A stretch of DNA of 43,810 nucleotides from CBDUXT01 sp965371245 (GCA_965371245.1 CBDUXT010000048.1:1-43810); one strand, 5' to 3'; shown: positions 18,392 to 27,703, numbered from the stretch's first letter. Notes: a model not told the origin generated them from the letters alone. Made by a program: numbers and translations.

Positions 18392-20125
18392 ATGAACGAT
18401 GAAATCAACGTAGGGATCGATTGCGGCGAACTGGACATCCGAGTCGCCACTGTCCGGAATTCAGCGCCCGAGATGTTGCCGCTCCCTGAGGGCGATTTGG
18501 GACGACTGCTCATGTTCGACCGGAAGGCCAGCATCTCAAGCATCGGGGTCGGCTTCCCGGGATTATTGGCAAGCCTCGGAACGCATCGCGGCTTATCTGT
18601 TCAGGATCGACGGGAAACTCCGGAGGCTCTGATGACGCAGCGATTCGAAACTGTAAACCGCTCGGTCATCGAACGGACGCCGGCAACAATTGCCAGCACC
18701 GTGGTCGCCGTACCCTCGTCGTTCAGCGATCGTCGCCGCAAGACGCTATTGGAATGCCTCGCTGGGACCGGGTTTGACAACGCCACACTTCTCGACAAGT
18801 GCACGGCGGCCGCCATCGGCTTTCACGGCCAGAGCGACGAGTCGAGAACACTTCTCGTGCTTGATATGGGGTACGGAGATTGCGAGTTTTCCATCGTGCG
18901 CCTTTCGAAGCGGCGATGTCGGGTTGTGGCAACCGGCGCGGTGGCGAAGGTTTCCGGCCAGGTTCTCGATGCCATGATCATCGAGGCAATGGTGCTCGCT
19001 CTTCGGAACCAACGCATATTCTTAGGGCTCAAGAAACTCTCTTCTGAGCAATGGCTCCTACTACGACGGACCGCCGAGGATGCCAGGCGGCTCCTTGCGG
19101 ATCATGCGACTGCGACCGTTTTCCTGACTCCCAGCTTCGCGGACGTTGACACCGATATCGACATTCAAATGCATCGAGACGCGTTCTCCCGCGAATTGCT
19201 GCCGATTGTGGCTCAAGTCCGAGAGGGTATTGGGGGTCTCCTCGAACAGGGCCAGATAGACCTCTCTGACGTCGATTCCTTCCTGTTGATCGGCGACGAG
19301 GCGACGTCGCCGCCGGTTGCCGACATGCTTAAAGAGGCCTTCGATGGCAGGCCGCAAACCATGGGGCCAGAGCTCGTCGCATTGGGTGCCGCGTGGCGGG
19401 CCTGCGGCGACGACGAACCCAGTATCGATCCCGGTACTTTCGCCTTGCCGACCACCTCCTCCAGGACGCGACGGACGGTATTGCCGGTGGAGATTGCGCA
19501 ACCTGAGAAGCCTATCGCCGAAGTTGTCTCACTGCGAAAGCATGCCAGCCCCAAGGCCAAGACCGGGCGGCAGGAGCGGCCGGCGTTGTCGATCAGCCTC
19601 TCCGCGATCCAACAGTTAGTCGATCAGGGCCTGCGAGTGGAGGCACTGCGCCAACTTGATCATCTCATTGAGGAAGCCATGGCATTCCGGGAGCAGTTGC
19701 GACCCAGAGCGCTAACAGGATCGATGCTCCAACTTGAGAAGGCGAAGGCTATGCTCAATACTGGCGACTATCGTCGGGCGGTGGCGATGTCGCATGAGGC
19801 CTACGAGAGTGCCAAGGACGACGTGGACGTGTTTGCCGGAATGATGAAGATTCACGTGGAAGCCGGGCTCAGGCTTCGCGATCCTGCAGAATTCGACGAT
19901 TCCATCCGGCTGTTGACCTGTGCGCACGAGCACGATCAGACTGATCGTTCCATTCACAATGCTCTGAGCAGACGGTATCTTATGCATGCCGTCGCGATGC
20001 GGGGTCTCAACAACTATTCGAACGCGATGACCGCCGTCAACCTTGCACTCCAGTTCGATCCTAAGAATAAGGGAGCGATGGAGTTGCACGAGCATTTGAT
20101 GACGGATTCTTTGAATTCCGAGTAG
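18392..20125 (+). CDS. Degenerate Hsp70-like protein fused to TPR-like tail
   Basis: 577 residues. The N-terminal 350 or so keep the actin/Hsp70 layout but lose catalytic positions: 'GIDCGELDIRVAT' instead of GIDLGTTNS, 'LLDKCTAAAIGF' instead of I(D/N)EPTAAAIA (glutamate replaced by lysine), and 'LDMGYGDCEFSI' instead of YDLGGGTFDLS. 'DSFLLIGDEATSPPVADML' takes the place of the adenosine motif. ATP hydrolysis is therefore unlikely, although nucleotide binding is possible. After a linker rich in proline and basic residues (about 350-395) comes an alpha-helical TPR-like tail ('LEKAKAMLNTGDYRRAVAMS', 'NYSNAMTAVNLALQFDPKNK'). It lies 27 bases after dnaK. A regulatory pseudo-chaperone linking DnaK to the TPR/CHAT proteins is a reasonable inference. 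It could also be an independent co-chaperone. Confidence 0.8.
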   Translation: MNDEINVGIDCGELDIRVATVRNSAPEMLPLPEGDLGRLLMFDRKASISSIGVGFPGLLASLGTHRGLSVQDRRETPEALMTQRFETVNRSVIERTPATIASTVVAVPSSFSDRRRKTLLECLAGTGFDNATLLDKCTAAAIGFHGQSDESRTLLVLDMGYGDCEFSIVRLSKRRCRVVATGAVAKVSGQVLDAMIIEAMVLALRNQRIFLGLKKLSSEQWLLLRRTAEDARRLLADHATATVFLTPSFADVDTDIDIQMHRDAFSRELLPIVAQVREGIGGLLEQGQIDLSDVDSFLLIGDEATSPPVADMLKEAFDGRPQTMGPELVALGAAWRACGDDEPSIDPGTFALPTTSSRTRRTVLPVEIAQPEKPIAEVVSLRKHASPKAKTGRQERPALSISLSAIQQLVDQGLRVEALRQLDHLIEEAMAFREQLRPRALTGSMLQLEKAKAMLNTGDYRRAVAMSHEAYESAKDDVDVFAGMMKIHVEAGLRLRDPAEFDDSIRLLTCAHEHDQTDRSIHNALSRRYLMHAVAMRGLNNYSNAMTAVNLALQFDPKNKGAMELHEHLMTDSLNSE

Positions 20126-20331
20126 AGACGTCGGACGATTGGGCCGGTAACGCGCCGTGGGGGGAACCGAGGTCGCGTTGGCGAGTGCCTGCTTCTGCTC
20201 GGGTTGCGCTAGACGCGGTACTGCATGCGCTTGCGACAGAAATGAGAGCCTGAACATTGATCGTCAAGATTCTCATAGCGGTTCACCAGGACTAGACGCG
20301 AACAAGCCGCCAAGACTCGGGAGTTGCTCTG

Positions 20332-21432
20332 ATGGCTAAGTCATTGACAGGTACCACGACACCAATGTACATCCCGCATGACGACGACCATGAGCTGGTC
20401 CGACCAGGCCACGACTACTTCTTGATGCAGATCCGGGGCGCTCAGGCGGCCTTCAGGAGTAGTTTCTGGGAGACGGCGACGAACCTGATCGTGGCGTCGC
20501 AGGTTAACCTGAACCACCGAAGTCTCGGGGAGAATGGCCTTCGAGCGCTCCAACGATGCCGCGAGATCAGACAGGGATGCGCCGAGCAACTAGGGCTTAG
20601 TCCCAATCTGATCAATCTCGTTCCTGCAGTGATGCCTCACGTGTCGGTTTCCATAGACTTCATTGTGGACAAAACGAACCGACTGGGCGTGATTGGTGGC
20701 CTGATAAACACCGATACTTTCCTCACAGCCATTTCACTGTCGCCTGCCGGCGCGGCAACGGCAAAGGCGGTAAGCGGGCTGGCCAAGAAAATGATGGAAA
20801 CATTTATGCCGGCACAGGAGCGAGAACCGATTCTTCAATTTAGTGGTGACTTCAACCTTGCGACGAACCAGTTGAGAGCGGGCTGCTATGCCATACTAGG
20901 GACATGTGACGAGTCCTTTCCGTTGCCTCACCCGATTCCGAATTTGGCGGTCAGGAATGGGAGGCTGCTGATGAACGGCATGGAGACCACTACGCTGTCT
21001 TATGTCATCCTTGAAGTGCGTCGCATTGAGGCGAGGGGCCGAGCATTGAATGACGGCGCGCCGTGGGAAGCAATGCTTCGCGAGGCCGAGGACGAAGGGG
21101 CAAGCATCCTCCATAACCCGACGGCAGATGATGCTGATCGGAAGGGCGGCTGGGAAAAGTGCATGAAAGTGATTAGGGAGGCACAGACCCTGCTACGAAA
21201 CGACGTGAACTATCTCCGCGATGAGGCTGATAATATCATCAAGTCGACCTTTCTCAGATGCCAGGGTTTGGCCGACGTACCGGCTGTTCCGACACGAGGG
21301 ACAACGATACGCTCGCTCACGGACCAACGCGACGACCGGACATTGCTGGACATCCCGCTCGAGGAGGATCTCGCACAAACTGTGGCTTCTTACGACAGGC
21401 AGGTCGCCGCGGCGAAATCCGCGATGAGCTAA
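20332..21432 (+). CDS. Unknown protein at the end of the CHAT/Hsp70 cluster
   Basis: 366 residues with no family I recognise. The N-terminus is hydrophilic with 'YIPHDDDHELVRPGHDYF'. Residues about 117-152 are small-residue-rich and hydrophobic ('LGVIGGLINTDTFLTA', 'GAATAKAVSGLAKK'), a glycine-zipper-like stretch that could insert into a membrane. Residues about 162-232 look beta-rich and the C-terminal 130 are helical and charged. GGGAG lies about 9 bases before the ATG. It is 206 bases after the degenerate Hsp70 gene, so it may have its own promoter while still belonging to the cluster by orientation. It is the best candidate in the cluster for an effector or CHAT substrate, purely by exclusion and context. 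Confidence 0.7.
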   Translation: MAKSLTGTTTPMYIPHDDDHELVRPGHDYFLMQIRGAQAAFRSSFWETATNLIVASQVNLNHRSLGENGLRALQRCREIRQGCAEQLGLSPNLINLVPAVMPHVSVSIDFIVDKTNRLGVIGGLINTDTFLTAISLSPAGAATAKAVSGLAKKMMETFMPAQEREPILQFSGDFNLATNQLRAGCYAILGTCDESFPLPHPIPNLAVRNGRLLMNGMETTTLSYVILEVRRIEARGRALNDGAPWEAMLREAEDEGASILHNPTADDADRKGGWEKCMKVIREAQTLLRNDVNYLRDEADNIIKSTFLRCQGLADVPAVPTRGTTIRSLTDQRDDRTLLDIPLEEDLAQTVASYDRQVAAAKSAMS

Positions 21433-22132
21433 CGCACAAGAAGTTCAGAAAGGAGGCTGTCCTGTCCGTAGTTGAAGGTTGAAGAAAAGGATGGCGGCTC
21501 GATCCTACCGGTATTGGACCGGGCAGGATTGTGAATTCTCTTTGAAAGGAGCCGCCATGAAGGGAACCTATGAGATTATGGATCGCAAGGACGGCCGGGC
21601 GTTGGCTCCATTTCTCAGCGGTAAGCGCCAGCTGCACGTGCAGGTTATCAACGGTGTCGCCGGGCGGCGGCACGCGCAAGCCTGCCCAGGACCGCACGGG
21701 CGCGAGCAGGGAGCGTTGGCCAGGCGCCGAGCAGGGTCACGAGATCTTGGTCAGCCGCTCTGACTTGCGCAAGCGCCGCCCCAAGACGCTCTTGCGGATC
21801 GTCGTAAAACCTGAAATAGCATTGACTTACGCAATCTGGGCCTCGGTTTTGTAAACCGTTTGTCTCGGCGGGAAACCGTAGGGAGCTGGCAAGTGGTGTG
21901 TTCGGGGCAGCCATGCGCGAGGTCGGCCGCCAAGACGCCCAAGCCTGCCCGGGACGACGATCATCGCGTTCGAACCAGCAGATAGCCAAGCGTCAACGGC
22001 GGTTCTGTACGCAATACTCCCGAGGGCGGCTACCACAAGATCAGCGAAAAGGACAACCGTCGCCGGTCACGAAAGAGCATCGCCAGTAGTTTCCGCGGGT
22101 TGCGGAGTCGGCATTTGCGGTAAACTGCACCA
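21433..22132. other. 700-bp stretch of IS and gene debris
   Basis: It contains a structured IS-like leader and short open frame (21493-21763). On the minus strand about 21650-21780 encodes the end of a gene ('DLVTLLGAWPTLPARARAVL'), reminiscent of C-termini of proteins found with integrases in planctomycetes, without a recognisable start. CGCAAGCCTGCCC-type strings recur near 21676 and 21937. No intact gene was seen. Confidence 0.45.
21493..21763 (+). pseudogene. IS-type leader hairpin with degenerate short transposase-like frame
   Basis: GGCGGCTC (21493-21500) pairs with GAGCCGCC (21549-21556), enclosing an inner stem (ATCCT/AGGAT and CCGGT/ACCGG). The ATG at 21557 follows immediately, so the Shine-Dalgarno AAAGGAG lies in the 3' arm. 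The frame starts 'MKGTYEIMDRKDGRALAPFL' and loses sense after about 35 residues. The same leader layout occurs at 41750-41812. The family is uncertain; the start could be a worn IS256-like transposase N-terminus, but the match is weak. Confidence 0.35.
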
Positions 22133-23062
22133 ATGTCGGAAGTGCCTCAACTCGCCCAAGCGATGTTTGCGCACCGCGGCCTGCTGCTCGACGGGGCCAC
22201 CGGGACCGAGCTGACCCGTCGCGGCGTGCCGACGCCGCTGCCGCTATGGTCCACCGGGGCACTACGGGATCATCCGGACGTCGTGCGGGGGATCCATTGT
22301 GATTACGTGAAGGCCGGGGCGGACATCATCGTGGCGAACACGTTTCGCGCAAACGTTCGGACGCTACGAAGCGCTGGGATGCTCGAAGACGGCGAAAGTT
22401 TGAATTGCCGCGCAGTCGAGCTGGCTCGGCAGGGGATCATAGACGGATTGTCCCGCCGTCCGACGGCCAGGGGCAACAAACACCCGAAGATCCTGGTCGC
22501 CGCCAGTGTTGCGCCGGTCGAGGACTGCTACCATCCCGAACGGGTTCCGGATGAGTCGACTCTGATGGACGAGCACGGGCGGATGATGGCCTGGCTCAAC
22601 ACCGCCGGACTCGACCTAATCTGGATTGAGACGATGAATACAGTCCGGGAGGCCCTGGCGGCGGTGCGCGCAGCGAGCAACGAGAACTTGCCGTTCGTTG
22701 TCTCATTCGTCGTCCGCGAGAGCGGTGACCTGCTCAGCGGCGAGGCACTCGAGGACGCGATCGCGGCGGTCGAGCCTTTCGAGCCGCTCGCTATCGGGCT
22801 GAACTGCATACCGCCCGAAGGTATGACCCGCACCCTGCCTCGGCTGCGTGCTGGGACACGCCGCCCACTGATCGCATACGCCCACCTGGGGAACCCCGAG
22901 CCGATCAGCGGATGGAGCTTCGCGCAAGACATTTCGGCCGAAGAGTACGCCCAGCACGCGGCGCGTTGGATCGAGATCGGCGCGCGCATCGTCGGCGGGT
23001 GTTGCGGAACGACGCCGGCGCATGTTGCCGCCCTGCGGAGGCTCGTGGATGCGGTTTCGTGA
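22133..23062 (+). CDS. Homocysteine S-methyltransferase family protein
   Basis: 309 residues, the normal length for the stand-alone zinc-dependent homocysteine methyltransferase family (MmuM/BHMT-like barrel). The N-terminal 'LLLDGATGTELTRRG' is the family signature, followed by 'AGADIIVANTF'. The zinc ligands are visible as C225 in 'IGLNC' and C290-C291 in 'VGGCCGTTPAHV'. It should transfer a methyl group from S-methylmethionine, betaine or a similar donor to homocysteine, making methionine in the cytoplasm; the donor cannot be read from the sequence. The gene stands alone, flanked by IS debris and a conserved unknown gene. No clear ribosome-binding site precedes the ATG, and a short leader is possible. 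Confidence 0.87.
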   Translation: MSEVPQLAQAMFAHRGLLLDGATGTELTRRGVPTPLPLWSTGALRDHPDVVRGIHCDYVKAGADIIVANTFRANVRTLRSAGMLEDGESLNCRAVELARQGIIDGLSRRPTARGNKHPKILVAASVAPVEDCYHPERVPDESTLMDEHGRMMAWLNTAGLDLIWIETMNTVREALAAVRAASNENLPFVVSFVVRESGDLLSGEALEDAIAAVEPFEPLAIGLNCIPPEGMTRTLPRLRAGTRRPLIAYAHLGNPEPISGWSFAQDISAEEYAQHAARWIEIGARIVGGCCGTTPAHVAALRRLVDAVS

Positions 23063-23225
23063 TCGGAAGGCCGGAAGGCCGAACGAGGGAACGATCCACC
23101 CGATCCGTCACGCTGACAAACACGTGTCTTCACTCTTAGACGTGTTACGGGAAATGATTCGAACTGCTATCGCCAAGACCAAGGAAAGTTCCTCGACGAC
23201 CTAACAGATTAGAGACTCCTCCATC

Positions 23226-23867
23226 GTGGCGAAACGGGCTGATTCCAACCTAACGAGAGTGTTGAGTGCATTGAAGCAGCATGGCTTGCTCATGCAGGCC
23301 GACAGCAAGCTTCCCAGCGTGGTTACGCTGTTGGCTGGCAAACACGTCAAGGGATCGTGGTGGGGACACCCGATGGGTGACGCCATTCACATCGTCAATA
23401 CCGAGCTCAAAGAACATCCGGATGTCATCGCGACCTATCTCGTGTCACGGAAAGTGACGTACATTCATCGCCGAGCCTGGGCGGGACTGTTCGGCGTCGC
23501 GCGGTGCGGAGAGCCATGGCAATCCCGAAACCTCGATCCGATCGCACGCAGAATTCTGCGACACGTGACGAAGAAACAATCCGTGCGCGGAGATGACGCA
23601 AGCGTTTTCTCTGAGCTGAGTAGTACTGAGCGCCGGGCCGGCATCCGCGAGCTGGAGCAAAGGCTGCTTGTGCACAGCGTGGACACGCACACAGAAACCG
23701 GAGCCCACGCCAAGACGCTCCAGACGTGGGAGCGATGCAGAAAACAGAAGCGATTCCGTGGTAAAGCGCTCACAGCCGACAAGGCTCGCACGCGGCTAGA
23801 ACAGTTGATTGATGCATGGCCGGTCGTTCCGGGTATACGAATTGCCCTGCCGTGGCATAAGAGATAG
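23226..23867 (+). CDS. Conserved uncharacterised protein
   Basis: 213 residues from a GTG at 23226 without an obvious ribosome-binding site. I associate it with a conserved bacterial family of unknown role, recalled from motifs such as 'LLAGKHVKGSWWGHPMGDAI', 'ATYLVSRKVTYIHRRAW' and 'EPWQSRNL'. The C-terminal part has 'HAKTLQTWERCRKQKRF', which looks like a nucleic-acid-binding or helical segment. No signal peptide or membrane segment. It is 163 bases after the homocysteine methyltransferase gene on the same strand. I do not assign a function. Confidence 0.65.
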   Translation: MAKRADSNLTRVLSALKQHGLLMQADSKLPSVVTLLAGKHVKGSWWGHPMGDAIHIVNTELKEHPDVIATYLVSRKVTYIHRRAWAGLFGVARCGEPWQSRNLDPIARRILRHVTKKQSVRGDDASVFSELSSTERRAGIRELEQRLLVHSVDTHTETGAHAKTLQTWERCRKQKRFRGKALTADKARTRLEQLIDAWPVVPGIRIALPWHKR

Positions 23868-23984
23868 CGGCCCGATGATACATGCTGCGAATGGTGGCGA
23901 CAGAAATCCACGCCTTCTGAAACCAACCTTGAATGCGGAGATTACCAATGCCAGAGCTCGACGGTAGGCTAGCGGTTGTCGCGG

Positions 23985-24149
23985 GTGCTCGCCGCGACCA
24001 TCGAGCCCGCCAGCGATGCCGACGTCCTCCTGACCTGCGATGGTCCCGATCACAACGTCCTGCAGATCAATCCTACCATGCCGTTCCCTGAGGCGGACGG
24101 GGATTTGTTGCACGCCGCGTTCAACCGGTCGCTAGCAATATCAGCATGA
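23985..24149 (+). pseudogene. Short frame, possible gene remnant
   Basis: 54 codons from GTG, reading 'LLTCDGPDHNVLQINPTMPF', protein-like and acidic. A separate frame from ATG at 23948 ('MPELDGRLAVVAG') runs into it after a frame change. The two could be halves of a small frameshifted gene. Family not recognised. Confidence 0.25.
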
Positions 24150-24219
24150 GGCATCCTGCCCCCCGCGACGGATCGCCCCCGTTTTTCGGCAGTTCCTGCT
24201 GCGCGCCGAGACCCACTGC

Positions 24220-24247
24220 TTGCCGTGTCCAAGTCTTGCGGCATAAT
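24220..24247 (+). promoter_or_regulatory. Candidate sigma-70-type promoter
   Basis: TTGCCG (24220-24225) and CATAAT (24242-24247) are separated by 16 bases and lie about 155 bases upstream of the beta-propeller gene start. The match to TTGACA/TATAAT is four and five of six. Planctomycete promoters are poorly conserved, so this is only a candidate. Confidence 0.3.
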
Positions 24248-24400
24248 AGACCCTGTTCCGCGATTTATTCAGAGCCGTATCAGATCGCTGGACCCCGCGG
24301 CGCGTCGTATCGGGTGAGGTCTATCACGCTCGGGACACTCGCCCTCGGGCGGACGCAAACGGCCACTCCGCCTGCGCCAACCACTACAAAGGAGGAAATC

Positions 24401-27400
24401 GTGAAGCTGCTCCGTATTCTAGTCTTGGGATCGTGTTTGCTTATCTCGCCTGCGATCGCCGTAGCCGAGAGGGAGGACGAAGAGAAGGACAAGGGCCCGA
24501 TGAGCGCCGCGACATTCAAGGGGCTCAAATTGCGCGGCATCGGTCCGGCACTCATGTCCGGTCGAATCGCCGACATCGCGATCCATCCGAAGGATGCCGG
24601 AACGTGGTACATTGGCGTTGGGAGCGGCAATGTTTGGAAGACCACGAATGCCGGCACCACCTGGGAGACGATTTTCGATGATCAAGGTTCCTATTCGATC
24701 GGCTGCATCACGCTAGATCCCAGCAATCCCGAGGTCGTTTGGGTGGGTACCGGCGAGAACGTCGGCGGTCGGCACGTCGGATACGGCGACGGCGCCTATC
24801 GTAGCCTCGACGGCGGCATCTCGTGGAAGAACATGGGTCTCAACGATTCGCAGCACATCGGAAACATCATCGTCGATCCGCGCGACTCCAACGTCGTTTA
24901 CGTCGCGTCCCAGGGACCGCTGTGGTCGCCCGGCGGAGACCGCGGCCTGTTCAAGACTACCGACGGCGGTGAAACGTGGGAGAACATTCTCTCCAAGGGC
25001 GAGTACACAGGTGTCAACGAGGTGCGGATGGACCCGCGCGATCCCGACGTCCTCTACGCCTCTACGCACCAACGGTACCGGAATGTCGCTGCCCTGATCA
25101 ACGGCGGTCCCGAAAGCGGAATACACAAATCTACCGACGGCGGAAGAACTTGGCGCGAGCTCAAGAAAGGGATTCCCGAAGACGACAAGGGTCGCATTGG
25201 TCTGGCGATCTCGCCCCAACGGCCCGATGTCATCTACGCGACCATCGAACTCGCTCACCGCAAGGGCGGCTTCTACCGCTCGACCGACGCCGGCGAGTCG
25301 TGGGAAAAGCGCAGCGATTATCTCTCGGGCGGAACCGGTCCACATTACTACCAGGAGATCTTCGCCAGTCCACACCGATTCGATCGCGTCTACCAGATGG
25401 ATGTCCGGATGAACGTCACGGAGGACGGCGGGAAGAATTTCCGCAGAGTAGGCGAGAAGCACAAGCACGGCGACAACCATGCGCTTGCCTTCGTGCCGCA
25501 CGACCCGGATTATCTGCTCGCTGGGTCAGACGGCGGCTTGTACGAAAGCTGGGATCTCGGCAAGAACTGGAAGTTCATAGCCAACCTGCCCGTGACTCAA
25601 TTCTATAAGGTCGCCGTCGATTACGATGAACCGTTTTATCACGTCGTCGGAGGCACGCAGGACAACTCCACGCAGCACGGCCCGTCGCGCACCGACAACC
25701 GCCATGGCATCCGCAATTCCGATTGGATGATCACCGTCGGCGGCGATGGCCATCAGTCGGCCATCGACCCCACCAATCCGAACATTATCTACTCCGAGTC
25801 GCAACAAGGGAATCTTATCCGCCACGATCGCAAGACCGGAGAGATCGTTCCAATCAAACCACAACCTGCCGACGGCGAGGAAAACGACCGGTTCAACTGG
25901 GATTCACCCATACTCATCAGTCCGCACGATCCGGCCCGGCTCTATTTTGCCAGCCAGCGCGTTTGGCGAAGCGACGATCGCGGCGATTCCTGGAGCGCGA
26001 TCAGCGGCGACCTTTCGCGCGGTTCTGACCGCTTAAAAGAACCGATGATGGGCCGCGTCTGGAGCTACGACGCTGTTTGGGATCTCAGCGCCATGTCGAT
26101 GTTTGGTACCGTGACGTCGCTGTCGGAATCACCGGTGACGGAGGGGTTGATCTACGCCGGAACCGACGACGGACTGATCCAGATTACCGAAGACGGCGGT
26201 CAAAACTGGCGTAGGATCGCGCGCCTCCCCGATGTGCCCGACAACTCTTTCGTCAACGACATCAAAGCCGATCTCTACGACCCCGACACCGTTTACGTCT
26301 GCGTGGACAATCACAAGACCGGCGACTTCAAGCCCTATCTGCTGAAGAGCACCGATCGCGGACATACGTGGAAGTCGATGGCCGGCGATTTGCCCGAACG
26401 GCATCTCGTGTGGCGCATCGTTCAGGACCACGTGAAGCCGGATCTGTTCTTCCTGGGCACCGAGTTCGGTGTGTTCTTCACCCTCAATGGCGGCGACCAG
26501 TGGATCAAGCTCAGCGGCGGCGTGCCCAACATTCCCTTCCGCGACCTTGCGATCCAGAAACGGGAGAACGATCTTGTCGGCGCGACTTTTGGACGCGGAT
26601 TCTACATCCTCGATGACTACACGCCGCTTCGCGAGATTTCCGAGCCGGTGCTCGAGCAGGAGGCCGCGCTGTTCCCCGTGCGCGACGCCTGGTGGTACAT
26701 CCCACGCGCGACGCTCGGCTTTGGCCAAAAAGCCTCTCAGGGTGGCGGCTTCTTTGTCGCCCCGAATCCACCATTCGGCGCCGTCTTCACCTACTACCTG
26801 AAGGAGTCCATCGAGACGCGCAAGGAGAAGCGTAGCAAGGAAGAGAAGAAGCTCGACAAGCAGGGCGCTGACGCACCGACCCCGGGCTGGGCGGCGCTCC
26901 GTGAAGAGGAACTCGAAGAGAAACCAGCGATCATGTTGACGGTGCGAGACGCATCGAACAACGTCGTCCGGCACCTTACCGCCCCCGCGAAAAAGGGAAT
27001 TCATCGCGTTGACTGGAGCTTGACTTATCCCGCGACCCGTCCATGGGCACCACCGCCGAAGCCGGATCCCAATCGCCCAAGCACACGCAACCCAGACGAC
27101 GGCATGTTGGTCGCTCCCGGCACGTATACGGTGCACCTGTCCAAGCGAGTGGAGGGCAGTTGGACCGACCTGGGTCAGTCTCAAAGGTTCAACGTCGTCC
27201 CACTGCGCGACGGCGGGACGCTGCGCGGCATGACGCCCGAGCAGCTAGCCGAGTACACAGTCGAGTATGATTCTTTGCAGCGCTCGGTGAGTGGCGCGAG
27301 AAAAGTCCTCGACAACACCGCCGAGCGCCTGAAGGCGATTCGACAGTCACTCGACCGCTCGACGGTCGGAGACCCCGGACCGGGGGAGCAAGTCCGCGCC

Positions 27401-27703
27401 ATGGAACGCCGGGTGGCCGCGATGAAGCAACGACTGCTCGGTGATTCCAAGCGCGACAGCGCCAACGACGCGGGGCCCGTCTCGATCTCGCGCCGGCTAA
27501 ACGCCGCGCGCGGTGGCTTGGGATCGTCACTTTATGGACCCACCGCCACGCACCGCGCAATGTTTTCGATCGGTAAGCGCGAGTTCGCAACATTGAGGCG
27601 CGAGTTGGACCTACTCGTCGAGCAGGAGCTGCCGGTACTCGAACGCAAGCTCGACGAACTGGGTCTCCCCTGGACGCCAGGCCGCGGCGTACCCGGGCCC
27701 TAG
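24401..27703 (+). CDS. Secreted sortilin/BNR-type beta-propeller protein
   Basis: 1,100 residues from GTG at 24401, chosen because AAAGGAGG (24388-24395) precedes it by 5 bases and a signal peptide starts there ('LLRILVLGSCLLISPAIAVA'). The next 800 residues carry many propeller repeats with Asp-box-like cores: 'KTTNAGTTWE', 'RSLDGGISWK', 'KTTDGGETWE', 'KSTDGGRTWR', 'RSTDAGESWE' and 'RSDDRGDSW'. This is the architecture of the large secreted 'glycosyl hydrolase/VPS10-like' proteins frequent in Planctomycetota and Acidobacteriota. A lysine- and glutamate-rich linker ('SKEEKKLDKQG') is followed by a FlgD/FN3-like strand region and a C-terminal helical domain. No catalytic residues can be assigned, and hydrolase activity is doubtful. 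It is exported, probably periplasmic or surface-bound. Confidence 0.85.
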   Translation: MKLLRILVLGSCLLISPAIAVAEREDEEKDKGPMSAATFKGLKLRGIGPALMSGRIADIAIHPKDAGTWYIGVGSGNVWKTTNAGTTWETIFDDQGSYSIGCITLDPSNPEVVWVGTGENVGGRHVGYGDGAYRSLDGGISWKNMGLNDSQHIGNIIVDPRDSNVVYVASQGPLWSPGGDRGLFKTTDGGETWENILSKGEYTGVNEVRMDPRDPDVLYASTHQRYRNVAALINGGPESGIHKSTDGGRTWRELKKGIPEDDKGRIGLAISPQRPDVIYATIELAHRKGGFYRSTDAGESWEKRSDYLSGGTGPHYYQEIFASPHRFDRVYQMDVRMNVTEDGGKNFRRVGEKHKHGDNHALAFVPHDPDYLLAGSDGGLYESWDLGKNWKFIANLPVTQFYKVAVDYDEPFYHVVGGTQDNSTQHGPSRTDNRHGIRNSDWMITVGGDGHQSAIDPTNPNIIYSESQQGNLIRHDRKTGEIVPIKPQPADGEENDRFNWDSPILISPHDPARLYFASQRVWRSDDRGDSWSAISGDLSRGSDRLKEPMMGRVWSYDAVWDLSAMSMFGTVTSLSESPVTEGLIYAGTDDGLIQITEDGGQNWRRIARLPDVPDNSFVNDIKADLYDPDTVYVCVDNHKTGDFKPYLLKSTDRGHTWKSMAGDLPERHLVWRIVQDHVKPDLFFLGTEFGVFFTLNGGDQWIKLSGGVPNIPFRDLAIQKRENDLVGATFGRGFYILDDYTPLREISEPVLEQEAALFPVRDAWWYIPRATLGFGQKASQGGGFFVAPNPPFGAVFTYYLKESIETRKEKRSKEEKKLDKQGADAPTPGWAALREEELEEKPAIMLTVRDASNNVVRHLTAPAKKGIHRVDWSLTYPATRPWAPPPKPDPNRPSTRNPDDGMLVAPGTYTVHLSKRVEGSWTDLGQSQRFNVVPLRDGGTLRGMTPEQLAEYTVEYDSLQRSVSGARKVLDNTAERLKAIRQSLDRSTVGDPGPGEQVRAMERRVAAMKQRLLGDSKRDSANDAGPVSISRRLNAARGGLGSSLYGPTATHRAMFSIGKREFATLRRELDLLVEQELPVLERKLDELGLPWTPGRGVPGP

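Larger units (their letters stand above)
23868..24400. other. 530-bp intergenic stretch
   Basis: It contains only a weak 54-codon open frame (23985-24149) and a candidate promoter for the beta-propeller gene (24220-24247). The open frame reaching upstream from the beta-propeller gene to 24146 has no ribosome-binding site or signal peptide and is not taken as coding. Confidence 0.4.

Noticed and set aside
20332..21432. Gasdermin identity for the unknown protein
   Set aside because: No N-terminal palmitoylation-type cysteine and no gasdermin-like pore pattern; length and layout differ.
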